Source: Enteractinococcus fodinae (GTDB lineage Bacteria > Actinomycetota > Actinomycetes > Actinomycetales > Micrococcaceae). Taken from it: a stretch of 64,000 nt of DNA. Below are positions 1 through 8,886 of this stretch, piece by piece (within the stretch, counting starts at the first letter, position 1; the number at the start of each line of letters is the position of its first letter). The stretch lies in NCBI RefSeq assembly GCF_031458395.1, contig NZ_JAVDYJ010000001.1, positions 2,356,001-2,420,000 of the forward strand, in the 5' to 3' direction. The notes beneath the pieces are model-generated. The model made no database searches and was not told where the DNA came from. It was given only the letters and a program-made list of their open reading frames with translations. The position numbers and the translations under genes are program-made.

Positions 1-753
1 TACATCAGGATAGCCAGCATATTCACCGAGGATGGCGTCCTGCCACCCGGTTACTCCCACGGAATGCAAATAGTCCCGGGCTGCTATCAGCCCAGCCGCG
101 TATTCTTCAGCACTGTGGGGTGGCAACACATGATTGAGCAAGTCCATTGCTCCCTCGTGGAGCACCCCTGTAGGTTGACCCAAGGCGTCCCGCTCTATCA
201 CGCCGTCTTCGGGGTCGGGCGTCTGAGACCTTATGCCCGCTAGTTTCATAGCGGCGGTGTTGACCCATGCCGAATGATGGTCGGCACTGATGAGATACGT
301 GGGCATATTGGCGGTCACCGCATCTAATTCTTTCGCGGTCGGGCCGCTCGAAGGAAAGAATCCGGTGTACCACCCACCCCCAAAGATCCAATCCGTGTTG
401 TTTGTCTCAGCTGCTTTGCGCTGTGCCACATAGTTTTGAACGGCTTCTAAAGTCCCCGCATGACTGTCCGCCTCAGTCAGGTCGCAGGCATTTCGTTCCA
501 TGCCGCCATAAATGGGATGAATATGTGCATCTATGAATCCCGGCGTGATGAGGCCGCCGTTCACATCAATGATTTGCGCGTCGCTGTCGATCAGGCCCAG
601 CAGCTCCTCGTCGGTGCCGACCTTCTCGATGCGCCCGGCGATGACCAACACAGCTGTGGCGGTGGGATGGAGCTCGTCCCCGGTGAAAACACGTCCAGAG
701 CGCAGCAGTAAGGGCACCTCATGAGTACTTTCGAGTGCATTCAGATCTGACAT
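1..753 (-). CDS. Amidohydrolase family 3 (YtcJ-like), 3' end beyond window
   Basis: This reading frame runs from an ATG at 753 leftwards off the window edge, giving 251 codons without a stop. It has the N-terminal composite domain of metal-dependent amidohydrolases. The metal-binding HIHP motif (preceded by TPGFIDA) is at about residues 75-78, and GGGWY with a later SADHH stretch is typical of the YtcJ / amidohydrolase 3 group, which hydrolyse amide or N-formyl bonds. A good AAGGAG Shine-Dalgarno lies upstream of the ATG. It is the last visible gene of the polyamine-uptake operon, about 55 nt after the second FAD oxidoreductase, so an amide derived from amine catabolism is a plausible substrate (inference). 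The substrate cannot be told from sequence. Confidence 0.85.
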   Translation of the reverse strand, partial: MSDLNALESTHEVPLLLRSGRVFTGDELHPTATAVLVIAGRIEKVGTDEELLGLIDSDAQIIDVNGGLITPGFIDAHIHPIYGGMERNACDLTEADSHAGTLEAVQNYVAQRKAAETNNTDWIFGGGWYTGFFPSSGPTAKELDAVTANMPTYLISADHHSAWVNTAAMKLAGIRSQTPDPEDGVIERDALGQPTGVLHEGAMDLLNHVLPPHSAEEYAAGLIAARDYLHSVGVTGWQDAILGEYAGYPDV

Positions 754-808
754 ACGACTCCTTCTTGGGCTGGCCGCATCGGTACGGCGCAGGACTGTGT
801 TTCGGCCA

Positions 809-2239
809 TCAGGAGTCAAACCCGATGCCGATTTTGTCCAGCGCTCGTAAGAACAGGGAGCGCTCACCTTGGTTTCGATCGGCTCGAATCATTTGGTTCC
901 GCATGATTTGGACGCCAGCCCACGTCGCCGGCTCCGGTGGAAATGGGATGGGTTTCTTGCGAACAAGTTGCAGTCGCGTCAGCTCCGTTTCTTGCCCCGA
1001 GAGCAAGTCCAACATCACCTGTGCCCCAAAACGGGTGGCCCCTACGCCGAGGCCGGTGTAGCCGGCCGAGTATGCGACGCGGCCGCGGTGTGAGACGTCA
1101 AAGAATGCGAAGAATCGCGAACAAGAATCTATTGCTCCGCCCCAGGCGTGACTAAATTTGATGCCTTCTAACTGCGGGAAAGTGCCATAGAAGTGGGCTA
1201 CCAATTTTTCGAAGGTTTCATCGCGGTAGTCGTATTCGGAGCGCACTTTGCGGCCAAAGTGGTAAACCGCATCGTAACCTCCCCACAGGATCCGAAATCC
1301 ACCGTCTTCATCGATGGTTGGACGGGAGTAGTGGAATCGATTATTGAGGTCGGCCAGCCCAATCATTTCATTCCAACCGATCGCTTCGCGTTGTGCGGCA
1401 GTCAGCGGTTCGGTCATCAGGGCGTAGTCATACAGTGGCAAGGTGTATAAGTGGTGGCGTTTCAGCAGCGATGGGAAGGCGTTGGTTGCGAGCGCTACGC
1501 GGTTAGCCGTGATGTGGCCTTCGGGCGTGACAACCCGCAACGTTGCCCCCTCATCGATGAGCCCTTCGGCCGGGGTATGCTCAAAGATCTGGACACCCAG
1601 GTCGCGGCACACTCTTGCCAGTTCCCAGGCAAGCTTTGCCGGATGAACCAACATCGTGCCGGTGTAGTCGCGCTCGCCAGCGAGGAAATCTGGGGAGTTA
1701 ATAAGGTCTCTGGTTTGGTCTGCATCCAGAAAATGTTCCTCTCCTTGCAGCCATTCGACCTGGTGAGGTTCGGTTGCGACGTTGAGGCTCCCGTCAGTGT
1801 GCAGTTCGATATCCATGTCATATCGCTGGGCGGTCTCGCGAATCTCCGCGAGATTCTGAATGCCCAGTTCGGTGAGTTTGGCGTTTTCTTCGGGCAAGTG
1901 GTTTTCGCCATTTGCGTCGCCGTGCACCAAGGAGTACTCACAGAAACCGCCGTTTCGACCGGACGCGGCCCACCCGATACGTTGCGCTTCGATGAGCACG
2001 ACGTTTCGCTTTGGGTCACGTTCCTTCGCTTGCAGCGCGGTCCACAGCCCCGTGTAGCCTCCGCCCACCACAAGAAGGTCGGTTTCGATACTGTCGTGAA
2101 GTGCTGGGGATGCTGCAGGGCGTGTCGAGGTGTCTAGCCAATACGGCGCGTATTTCGTCTCCGTCAGCGCCTGCTCAATAACGTGTTTTGGGATGTTTCG
2201 TTCGTGCTGATCAAAAGTAAGATCGTGGTACTGTGCCAC
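809..2239 (-). CDS. DAO-family FAD-dependent oxidoreductase (PuuB-like)
   Basis: 476 residues, GTG start. A dinucleotide-binding motif (VVGGGYTGLWTAL) lies near residues 56-68 and a GRNGGF segment near residue 95, both typical of D-amino-acid-oxidase-fold enzymes related to gamma-glutamylputrescine oxidase and glycine/sarcosine oxidases. The C-terminal AGYTGLGVG FAD-contact motif is also present. The expected reaction is oxidation of a C-N bond using FAD and O2. It is a paralogue of the next gene upstream (2321-3691), with the same layout and motifs. The position inside a polyamine ABC-transporter operon supports an amine or N-acylated amine substrate, but which one is unknown. Confidence 0.88.
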   Translation of the reverse strand: MAQYHDLTFDQHERNIPKHVIEQALTETKYAPYWLDTSTRPAASPALHDSIETDLLVVGGGYTGLWTALQAKERDPKRNVVLIEAQRIGWAASGRNGGFCEYSLVHGDANGENHLPEENAKLTELGIQNLAEIRETAQRYDMDIELHTDGSLNVATEPHQVEWLQGEEHFLDADQTRDLINSPDFLAGERDYTGTMLVHPAKLAWELARVCRDLGVQIFEHTPAEGLIDEGATLRVVTPEGHITANRVALATNAFPSLLKRHHLYTLPLYDYALMTEPLTAAQREAIGWNEMIGLADLNNRFHYSRPTIDEDGGFRILWGGYDAVYHFGRKVRSEYDYRDETFEKLVAHFYGTFPQLEGIKFSHAWGGAIDSCSRFFAFFDVSHRGRVAYSAGYTGLGVGATRFGAQVMLDLLSGQETELTRLQLVRKKPIPFPPEPATWAGVQIMRNQMIRADRNQGERSLFLRALDKIGIGFDS

Positions 2240-2320
2240 AGTGTCTGTCCGTTCCTGACGCTTTCAATAGGCCCGATCCAAGCTAGCCACGAGGATCTGT
2301 GTGGGATAAGAGCAGAGTGC

Positions 2321-3691
2321 TTATTTCTTGCCCGTGATGACATCCGCAGCTTGGGCAATCCAAGGGGTGGTCGTCTTACCTTGCAACTCCTGGTGGTCGG
2401 CGACCCCGTAGGCCTTATAGAGTCCTCGGGTGGCTAGCCACCGCAGTGGTTCCGGTTCCCATTTGCGAACCCGATGGTTTACCCACGGCAGGGACACCAA
2501 ATCGGTGTGCTGACGAAGTATAAGATCACGAATCGTACGCCCGGCCAGGTTGGTTGAGGTAACACCCGTCCCCACGTATCCCCCGCCCCAAGCGATACCA
2601 GATGGTGCATCGAAGCCCACCGTGGCCGCCCAATCTCGTGGTACACCAAGCACCCCGGACCATAAATGATCTATTTGTGCCCCGGTAGTCATGGGAAAGA
2701 ACCGGAATAACAATTCGCTGAGTTTTTGTGCGGTCGCTTCCTGGGTTGTCCCATCGTTGTCGGTGCGAGAGCCGTAGCGGTATGGCACGCCCCGTCCCCC
2801 GAAAGCGATTCGGTTGTCTTGTGTCCGCTGGGCATAGATATAGACATGCGCGAAGTCTCCGAGCACTTCGCCGTTGTCCCAATGAATCTCATCCCAGATA
2901 TGCTGCGCGAGTGGCTCGGTGACAATCAGGGACGAATTCATGGGTAACCACAATCGTTTGAGGCCCTTGAGGTTCGCGGTGAACCCCTCGGTTGCCCGCA
3001 CGATGGAGTCCGCCCGCACGGTACCGTGCGTTGTGATGAGCTCGCGGGGACGTATTTCTTCGACGGTGGTGTTTTCGTAGATCGTGACCCCGAGCCGTTC
3101 GACGGCGTCGGCTAATCCTGACACGAGCTTGGCGGGATGCACCCGGGCAGCGTGGGGATGCCATACTGCGGCTCGGGTATTGGCTACATTAATCCGCGAT
3201 GTCGCCTCTTCACGTTCCAAAACGTGCAAACCGGTGGATTGCCACCTTTGCTCGGCCGCTGCGAAAGCGCGGAGCCTAACTTCTTGGGCCGGGGTGTAGG
3301 CGACGCCAAATTCGCCACCTTTGACTACCTCGGCATCGATCCCCTCCGCCTCGGTGACGCGAATGACTTCATCGACGGTGTCATTCATTGCCTGCTGGAA
3401 ACGTTCAACCGCGTCGGTGCCAAAAGTCTTGACATACTGGTCACGCCCGCCGGTGATGGAGTTGGTGAGCCACCCTCCATTGCGGCCCGAGGCGCCATAT
3501 CCAACGTGTTCTTGCTCGAGGACAATGACGCGCAAATCTGGTTGCGCCTGCTTCAGATAGTAAGCACTCCACAGCCCGGTGTAGCCTGCTCCAACAATCG
3601 CGACGTCACACTCCAGGTCCCCTGGCAGGCCGGGGCGTCGGGGCGGAATGCCGATCTCTTGCCACCAGTGGGAGACTCTGCCGTTAATCAT
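2321..3691 (-). CDS. DAO-family FAD-dependent oxidoreductase (PuuB-like)
   Basis: 456 residues, ATG start with AAAGGAC upstream. The FAD-binding motif VGAGYTGLWSAYYL lies at about residues 33-46, GRNGGWL at about 71-77, and the C-terminal GGYVGTGV motif near 389. This is the DAO superfamily that includes PuuB, which oxidises gamma-glutamylputrescine. It lies 26 nt downstream of the permease gene at 3718 and upstream of a paralogous oxidoreductase, so all are probably co-transcribed. Two such oxidases plus a separate putrescine oxidase nearby suggest that more than one amine is handled. The exact substrate is not predictable. Confidence 0.88.
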   Translation of the reverse strand: MINGRVSHWWQEIGIPPRRPGLPGDLECDVAIVGAGYTGLWSAYYLKQAQPDLRVIVLEQEHVGYGASGRNGGWLTNSITGGRDQYVKTFGTDAVERFQQAMNDTVDEVIRVTEAEGIDAEVVKGGEFGVAYTPAQEVRLRAFAAAEQRWQSTGLHVLEREEATSRINVANTRAAVWHPHAARVHPAKLVSGLADAVERLGVTIYENTTVEEIRPRELITTHGTVRADSIVRATEGFTANLKGLKRLWLPMNSSLIVTEPLAQHIWDEIHWDNGEVLGDFAHVYIYAQRTQDNRIAFGGRGVPYRYGSRTDNDGTTQEATAQKLSELLFRFFPMTTGAQIDHLWSGVLGVPRDWAATVGFDAPSGIAWGGGYVGTGVTSTNLAGRTIRDLILRQHTDLVSLPWVNHRVRKWEPEPLRWLATRGLYKAYGVADHQELQGKTTTPWIAQAADVITGKK

Positions 3692-3717
3692 ACGTATCGT
3701 CCTTTAGGAATGAGGTG

Positions 3718-4578
3718 TTAGTTCGCAACGGTCTTGACGATCTGGGTCGCGGAGCCGCCAGTCTTGCGCAGTACGTAACCCACCAGAGCCAGAGCCAGCA
3801 ACGTCAGGACCAACATGGCCGTCGACATAGCAGCAACCTCTGGCCGCAGGGCTACTCTGACCGATGAGAATATGTATACGGGCCAGGGGGTATAACCGGG
3901 CTGTTGGACGAAGCTCGACAAAATGGTGTTGTCTAAGCTCAGAGTAAAGGCCATGAGCCCGCCGGCAAGCACGCCCGGCATCGCGATTGGCAGGGTGATG
4001 TCGCGGAACCGCTCCCAGCGAGTGGCGCCTAGGTCTGCAGCGGCTTCTTCCAGTTGTTCGTTAATGCCCGCCATCCGTGCTCGGACAATGAACGTCACCA
4101 CGGCCAGGCTGAACATCGCGTGTGACACCACGAGCCTGACCAGGCCGTTATTGAACATCGCAATTTGTGCGTCGACGCCAAGGGTGACGAACCACGGCAG
4201 ATACGCGATACCATCGACTACTTCCGGGGTCATGAGCGAAATCGCTAACAGTGCCACCAGCCCCACGGTGATGAGAGTGGCTCGTTTAGCGCGGGCCAAG
4301 GCGATCCCACCAAGCGTGCCAAGGATCGTGGCCAGCAGAGCTGACAAGAACGCCGCCTGCAAACTCGTGATCACCGATGAGACAATCACGTCGTTGTTAA
4401 TCGCGCTGACGTATGCATCGAATCCGAACTCGCGAAACTGAGCTAAGACGTTGCCGTTATTGAACGAATACACAACGATCACGGCGATCGGTGCGAAGAG
4501 GAAGAAGAATACGATAACGCCCCACACTGTCAGAGCGACGTCAGAGAGCCTTTTACGAGAGGCTGTTTGATGCGCCAT
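3718..4578 (-). CDS. potC: Polyamine ABC transporter permease (PotC-like)
   Basis: 286 residues with about six predicted membrane segments, the first at residues 15-38 (VIFFFLFAPIAVIVVYSF). The cytoplasmic EAA loop, which contacts the ATPase, reads EEAAADLGATRWERFRDITLP at about residues 178-198. This is the PotC/YdcV class of inner-membrane permease for spermidine or putrescine. The gene begins directly at the end of the partner permease (stop and start adjacent), implying translational coupling. Symbol by family and operon order; substrate specificity is inferred from the linked putrescine catabolic genes. Confidence 0.88.
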   Translation of the reverse strand: MAHQTASRKRLSDVALTVWGVIVFFFLFAPIAVIVVYSFNNGNVLAQFREFGFDAYVSAINNDVIVSSVITSLQAAFLSALLATILGTLGGIALARAKRATLITVGLVALLAISLMTPEVVDGIAYLPWFVTLGVDAQIAMFNNGLVRLVVSHAMFSLAVVTFIVRARMAGINEQLEEAAADLGATRWERFRDITLPIAMPGVLAGGLMAFTLSLDNTILSSFVQQPGYTPWPVYIFSSVRVALRPEVAAMSTAMLVLTLLALALVGYVLRKTGGSATQIVKTVAN

Positions 4579-5478
4579 TTATGCCAACTCCAAATCCACG
4601 CGCGTTAGTCGTTCATATATTTTTCGTCCGGCCCAGAAGATCAGCCCAGCGATCGCTACGACGATGGCTGTGGTCAACATGAGCGTGACCGCCATTGCGG
4701 AACCCAACGCCCAGTCTTGGGCGGTATTGAATTGGTTCGCGATAACCTGACCGATCATTGTTCCTTCAGCGCCGCCCAGCACCGCTGCCGTGACGTAGTC
4801 ACCGTTAAGCGGCACGAAGACCAGGAGGCATCCGCTAATGACGCCGGGCATCGCAAGGGGCATCGTGACCCGGAAAAAGGTGCTCCATTTCCCGGCACCG
4901 AGGTCGTAACTAGCGTCTCGGAGATCTTTGCCGGCCGCATCCATCGCAACAAATAACGGCAAGATCATCAGCGGCAGATAGTTGTAGATCACACCGATCT
5001 GCACCGCCAGCGCCGTATAGAGCACATCAAGAGGACCTTCTCGGAGCCCAATGGTTTGCAAGAAATTAGACAGGTATCCCTGCGGCGATAGGGTAATTTG
5101 CCACCCCAGCGTTCGAACTAGGAAGTTGGTCCAGTATGGGACCAACACCAACGCAAGCAAGAAATTACGGCGTTTCGGTGACACTTTGACCGCCAGCCAG
5201 TAGGCAAACGGGACGGATATCGCTAAGCAGGCGAGGGTGCCGGTGATCGAAATTTCTAAGGTCGACAAGAACGTCGAGAAGATCGTGCCAGACATCGCAG
5301 CTTGGTACTGATCCAAGCTCAAGACATCGGTGGCTACCGGGGTAAACAAGTCTGGTTTGTAACCGAAACTGTAGTAGAAAATAATCGCAACTGGGATGAC
5401 AAAGAAGAACACCGCATATGCCCAGACAGGAAAGAGCAATGCACCTGGTCCGATGATTCTGGCTAGGAACTTTCTCAT
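4579..5478 (-). CDS. potB: Polyamine ABC transporter permease (PotB-like)
   Basis: 299 residues with hydrophobic segments starting near residue 13 (LLFPVWAYAVFFFVIPVAIIF). The EAA-type loop (RDASYDLGAGKWSTFFRVTLP-like) falls at about residues 188-208. PotB/YdcU-class permeases begin with the same short basic N terminus. The ATG overlaps the stop of the binding-protein gene by 4 nt (ATGA), and the next permease follows with no gap. It forms the transmembrane heterodimer with the gene at 3718-4578. Confidence 0.88.
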   Translation of the reverse strand: MRKFLARIIGPGALLFPVWAYAVFFFVIPVAIIFYYSFGYKPDLFTPVATDVLSLDQYQAAMSGTIFSTFLSTLEISITGTLACLAISVPFAYWLAVKVSPKRRNFLLALVLVPYWTNFLVRTLGWQITLSPQGYLSNFLQTIGLREGPLDVLYTALAVQIGVIYNYLPLMILPLFVAMDAAGKDLRDASYDLGAGKWSTFFRVTMPLAMPGVISGCLLVFVPLNGDYVTAAVLGGAEGTMIGQVIANQFNTAQDWALGSAMAVTLMLTTAIVVAIAGLIFWAGRKIYERLTRVDLELA

Positions 5479-6629
5479 GATCCACTCCTGACCTGTGCTG
5501 CGGTAAAGATATCCACCCTTGTTTGTTCTCCACCGAGCCGCATTGATGGGGTCAGGCGGTCAACGATTTCAGCGTCCGGGAAGATCAGATCCGGGTAGTC
5601 GTACTGCTCTTCGATATCTGGATCATTAAAGACCTTTGAGCCGGTTGAATACCCGATGTAGTCTGCCTCTACCGTGGCCTGTTCTGGTGCAATGATGTAG
5701 TTGATAAATTCATGGGCCGCATCCGGGTGCGGTGCGCCGGTGGCCAGACACCATGTATCGGTCCACAGGTTGGCAGTTGGGGTGGGGAAGACATACTTCC
5801 AGCGTTCTGGATCCGAGACTTCTAAGAAACCCTGGCGTGCGTCACCGTTGAAGGCTTGCAGCAGTTTGAAACCGCCCTGGATCATCGGCGTGCTCACGGT
5901 GCTTGCATAAGCACGAACATGTGGCGCAATCTGCTCGACCACGATTTCTCGAGCTTCTTCAAGCTCACCTTCATCGCTGCTATTCAAGTCGTAGCCCTTT
6001 GCTGCCAGGCCGATAGACACAACCTCCCATGGGTCTTCAAGCAGCAAGGTAGCGCCCGACGCCTGGTCTTGGGCAACTCGAATAAAGTCTTCCCAAGAGG
6101 TCAGTTCCTCCGAGATGGCTTGTACATCGTAGACAAAGCCCGTGGTCCCCCATGCTTTGATAATGGAGTATTCGTCGTTGGGGTCGTGTTGCTGACTTTT
6201 AAAAGCGGCATCGATGGTGTCGAAATTCGGGATCAACGACATGTCTAGTTTTTGAATTAGGTTGTTCTCGACTAATTGCGGGATCTCGAGGTCAGTTGGA
6301 CACACGATGTCATACCCCGAGGTGCCTCGACTGGCGCCAAGCTTGGCCATCAGCTCTTCATTTGAACCGTAGGAATCGACTTGGAGTACGACATCATAGC
6401 GATCACTAAATGCTCGCAGCACCTCGGGATCGTCATAATCGCCCCAAGTATAGATATTGAGTTTGTCTTCTAATTGGCCATCCGGAGCAACGTTTGCTGC
6501 CATCTCACCGGTACGCCCACAGGCTGTCAGCACTCCGACACCGGCCGCCATCATCGCTCCGAGCACGGAACGACGAGAGATCCGCTGGGAGAAGGCACGA
6601 TCTCCGATGGCTCTAATGACGTTATCCAT
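5475..6629 (-). CDS. potD: Spermidine/putrescine-binding lipoprotein (PotD-like)
   Basis: Extracellular solute-binding protein, 384 residues from the chosen ATG (MDNVIRAIGD). The N terminus has a twin-arginine-like segment (SRRSVLGAM) and a lipobox-like LTACG at about residues 37-41, so it is probably exported and lipid-anchored. The mature part starts with LNIYTWGDYDDPEVL, typical of PotD/PotF/YdcS proteins. The open frame extends further upstream to 6767, but that part overlaps the ATPase gene. The chosen start overlaps the ATPase stop by only 8 nt and leaves the signal peptide at the N terminus. It captures the polyamine for the PotABC complex. Confidence 0.9.
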   Translation of the reverse strand: MDNVIRAIGDRAFSQRISRRSVLGAMMAAGVGVLTACGRTGEMAANVAPDGQLEDKLNIYTWGDYDDPEVLRAFSDRYDVVLQVDSYGSNEELMAKLGASRGTSGYDIVCPTDLEIPQLVENNLIQKLDMSLIPNFDTIDAAFKSQQHDPNDEYSIIKAWGTTGFVYDVQAISEELTSWEDFIRVAQDQASGATLLLEDPWEVVSIGLAAKGYDLNSSDEGELEEAREIVVEQIAPHVRAYASTVSTPMIQGGFKLLQAFNGDARQGFLEVSDPERWKYVFPTPTANLWTDTWCLATGAPHPDAAHEFINYIIAPEQATVEADYIGYSTGSKVFNDPDIEEQYDYPDLIFPDAEIVDRLTPSMRLGGEQTRVDIFTAAQVRSGS

Positions 6630-7713
6630 TTGCAAAAACCCTAACTGCGCTGCTGTCCCACTCCATGATGACCTGATCGCCTTCGTTGCCATCTGGCGCT
6701 GAGGAGGCCGGGACGCGTACCAGAACTTCGGTGCCATCGTCGATATGCACGAGGTACTGGAACACATCTCCCAAAAATGAACGGCCGACTACTCGTCCGA
6801 CGAATTGGTTGGCTGCGGGTGCGATGTCTTCGTTGGACGCTACCCGTCGAAGTCGGATCTCTTCTGGTCTGATCGCAGCTTGCACGTTAGAGCTGACGGG
6901 GATGTGTTGGTCCGATGAACTCACCATTTTCCCTGTGGGAGTCTCTAGCTCAAGAGCCCCGGAGGCGGTATTCAATACCTTGGCATCGAAGAATGTTTGT
7001 TGGCCGATGAAGGCCGCAACAAAAGCATTATTGGGCGATTGATAGATGTCCTCAGCGCTGCCGATTTGCTGAATGTTGCCATGATTCATCACGACAATCC
7101 GGTCACTGAGTGCCAGTGCTTCCTGCTGATCGTGCGTGACGAAAACAAACGTCATTTTCAGCTCGTCATGCAGCTGGATCAACTCCAGTTGCATTTCCTC
7201 ACGCAATTTACGGTCTAAGGCTGACATTGGTTCGTCAAGCAGCAGCACCTTCGGCCGGTTCACGACGGCTCGAGCAAGAGCAATTCGCTGTTGCTGACCG
7301 CCAGAGAGCATATCTGGCTTTCGGTCAGCGAACTTCGTCATTTGTACTAGCCGCAATACATCCTGTACCCGAGCTTGTATCTCGTCTTTTCTAACTTTGG
7401 ACCGCTTGAGTCCGTATGCAATGTTTTCAGCAACATTGAGATGCGGAAAGAGCGCATACGATTGAAAGACTGTATTAACCGACCTCTTATTCGGCGGCTG
7501 CCGGACGAGATCTTCCCCGTCCAAGCGAATCTCACCGGAAGTTGGCTCTTCAAACCCGGCGATCATTCTTAGCAGAGTGGTTTTACCGCATCCGGATGGC
7601 CCGAGTAGTGAGACAAATTCACCGGCCTCGACATCGAGATCGAGCGGGCTTATAGCTTCGTTGTCGCCATATACTTTTCGGATTTGTCTGATTGTCAACG
7701 CACCAGAAGACAT
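6622..7713 (-). CDS. potA: Polyamine ABC transporter ATP-binding protein (PotA-like)
   Basis: 363 residues. Walker A is GPSGCGKTT (about residues 38-46), the Q-loop region is TVFQSYALFPHL, the signature is LSGGQQQR (about 137-144), Walker B is VLLLDEPMSALD, and the switch is VTHDQ. The C-terminal TOBE-type domain (about 280-363, RPEEIRLR onward) is characteristic of PotA/FbpC-type ATPases. It is the first gene of a long minus-strand operon. The 5' leader (7714-7990) holds a palindrome shared with the putrescine oxidase promoter, suggesting control by the TetR-type protein encoded just upstream. Confidence 0.92.
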   Translation of the reverse strand: MSSGALTIRQIRKVYGDNEAISPLDLDVEAGEFVSLLGPSGCGKTTLLRMIAGFEEPTSGEIRLDGEDLVRQPPNKRSVNTVFQSYALFPHLNVAENIAYGLKRSKVRKDEIQARVQDVLRLVQMTKFADRKPDMLSGGQQQRIALARAVVNRPKVLLLDEPMSALDRKLREEMQLELIQLHDELKMTFVFVTHDQQEALALSDRIVVMNHGNIQQIGSAEDIYQSPNNAFVAAFIGQQTFFDAKVLNTASGALELETPTGKMVSSSDQHIPVSSNVQAAIRPEEIRLRRVASNEDIAPAANQFVGRVVGRSFLGDVFQYLVHIDDGTEVLVRVPASSAPDGNEGDQVIMEWDSSAVRVFANG

Positions 7714-7864
7714 AAGTTTATTCCTCGTCGTGTGAGTGAGTGGTACTCATGGAGTTAGATAACGTGCCACCAGCGGCAGTCAGGTCGATGCCTGCTGCGC
7801 GGTAACGCGTCCATGTTCTGCTGCGGCGTTTTCTCGACGTCTCGATGCACCGCACTGGAATATA

Positions 7865-7880
7865 TGAATGTGATTCACAT
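7865..7880. promoter_or_regulatory. Palindromic operator candidate upstream of potA
   Basis: TGAAT-GTG-ATTCA at 7865-7877 nests with the perfect 13-bp palindrome ATGTGATTCACAT (7868-7880). The same TGAAT-N3-ATTCA core recurs at 8855-8867 before the putrescine oxidase gene. The two sites bracket the TetR-type regulator gene and precede both catabolic units, which fits a TetR-family dimer site. Binding is inferred. Confidence 0.55.
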
Positions 7881-7991
7881 AACTTTTACTTGACTGTATA
7901 CGACGAGGTTCGTTTTTTCTACCTCCGAACCAAAATAGCCTTCGAAGGTCAGTGAATTCGTACGTCAGAATGCACTCTTAGGCAGCGAGTC

Positions 7992-8741
7992 CTACATGCG
8001 AGACTGCACCAGGGCAACGGTCTGGTGAATCAGCGCGCGCAAGCCGTACTGAAAAGGGGTTTCCGCATGGATATTCACCGGCGCCTCAGTGTCGTCAATA
8101 TCCCCCTGCGAGACCCCAGCGCGCTGATCGTTTGCCTTGGAGGCATCCACAGCTCGAGCCAGCCACACCCTCTGCTCCGTGGCCTCTCCGGCGTCCAGCA
8201 CATCAGCGGGCGCATTGAGGTCAAGCGCTGAACCAAATAGAAATGATTCAAAAGCCACGATCACGCTGATAACTCGTTGCTCGGGGATGCCCGAGACGAT
8301 CAATGCTTTGGCAACGGTGTCATACATATGCGATGTCTGGGGAGCTTCAGAAACCGGAGTGACAGCGATCAGTGGAATCAATGATGGATATGAAGCAAAT
8401 ACTCTGCGATACGAACGCGCCCACCCCTCCAACGCCTCCCCCAAGGACAACTTCCCCTCAACGAGTCGGTCCATCTCGTCAAGAGAAACCTGCGAGACCA
8501 ACGCGTCCTGGATGAGTAGGACTAAATCCGCTTTATTGTCAAGATGGTTATAGAGCGCCGACGGTGCAACACCAAGTCTCTTGGCTAGATGGCTCATCGT
8601 CAGCTCATCAAGACCCCTTTCGATGACGAAGTCGAGTGCATGCTCCGCGATGAGCTCTCGACTTAACACAGGCTTGACAGGCCGCCCTAGAGGCCGTTTT
8701 AGCTTACTCACATTTACCCCAAATTTCTGATCACCGTGCAT
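7992..8741 (-). CDS. TetR/AcrR-family transcriptional regulator
   Basis: 249 residues from the chosen ATG; GTG starts at 8762 or 8711 are also possible because each is preceded by a G-rich stretch. The N-terminal helix-turn-helix is clear (LTMSHLAKRLGVAPSALYNHLDNKADL), preceded by a basic LKRPLGRP arm. The C-terminal part resembles the TetR_C ligand-binding fold. The gene lies between the polyamine transport operon and the divergent putrescine oxidase, and palindromes of the same core lie upstream of both. It is therefore the obvious candidate for a polyamine-responsive repressor (inference from position and sites). Confidence 0.85.
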   Translation of the reverse strand: MHGDQKFGVNVSKLKRPLGRPVKPVLSRELIAEHALDFVIERGLDELTMSHLAKRLGVAPSALYNHLDNKADLVLLIQDALVSQVSLDEMDRLVEGKLSLGEALEGWARSYRRVFASYPSLIPLIAVTPVSEAPQTSHMYDTVAKALIVSGIPEQRVISVIVAFESFLFGSALDLNAPADVLDAGEATEQRVWLARAVDASKANDQRAGVSQGDIDDTEAPVNIHAETPFQYGLRALIHQTVALVQSRM

Positions 8742-8852
8742 ACACCCCAACAGCGCATACACGCGCTCTCACTTCTCGCGTCTTCCAAAAAAGCATACGA
8801 CTGCAGTGCTAGACGCTATACAGCACACTTATTCCTGTGTACCATATCACTA

Positions 8853-8869
8853 AATGAATTCCATTCATT
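8853..8869. promoter_or_regulatory. Palindromic operator candidate upstream of putrescine oxidase
   Basis: AATGAAT-TCC-ATTCATT is a 17-bp inverted repeat with 7-bp arms, 18 nt before the putrescine oxidase start and also inside the intergenic region of the divergent TetR gene. Its core matches the site at 7865-7877. A protein bound here would sit over the ribosome-binding or early transcribed region, so repression is likelier than activation. Confidence 0.55.
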
Positions 8870-8886
8870 ATTAGGAAGCAGCGTGA

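Noticed and set aside
1451-2137. A 228-codon plus-strand frame opposite the first FAD oxidoreductase
   Set aside because: Low-complexity shadow with no domain; the minus-strand frame has complete FAD motifs and proper operon spacing.
6630-6767. Longer N terminus for the PotD-like protein
   Set aside because: It would overlap the ATPase gene by 146 bases and bury the signal peptide; the start at 6629 fits both.
7868-7880. Crp-type site (TGTGA-TCACA)
   Set aside because: The half-sites are separated by one base, not six; the shared TGAAT-N3-ATTCA core and adjacent TetR gene explain it better.
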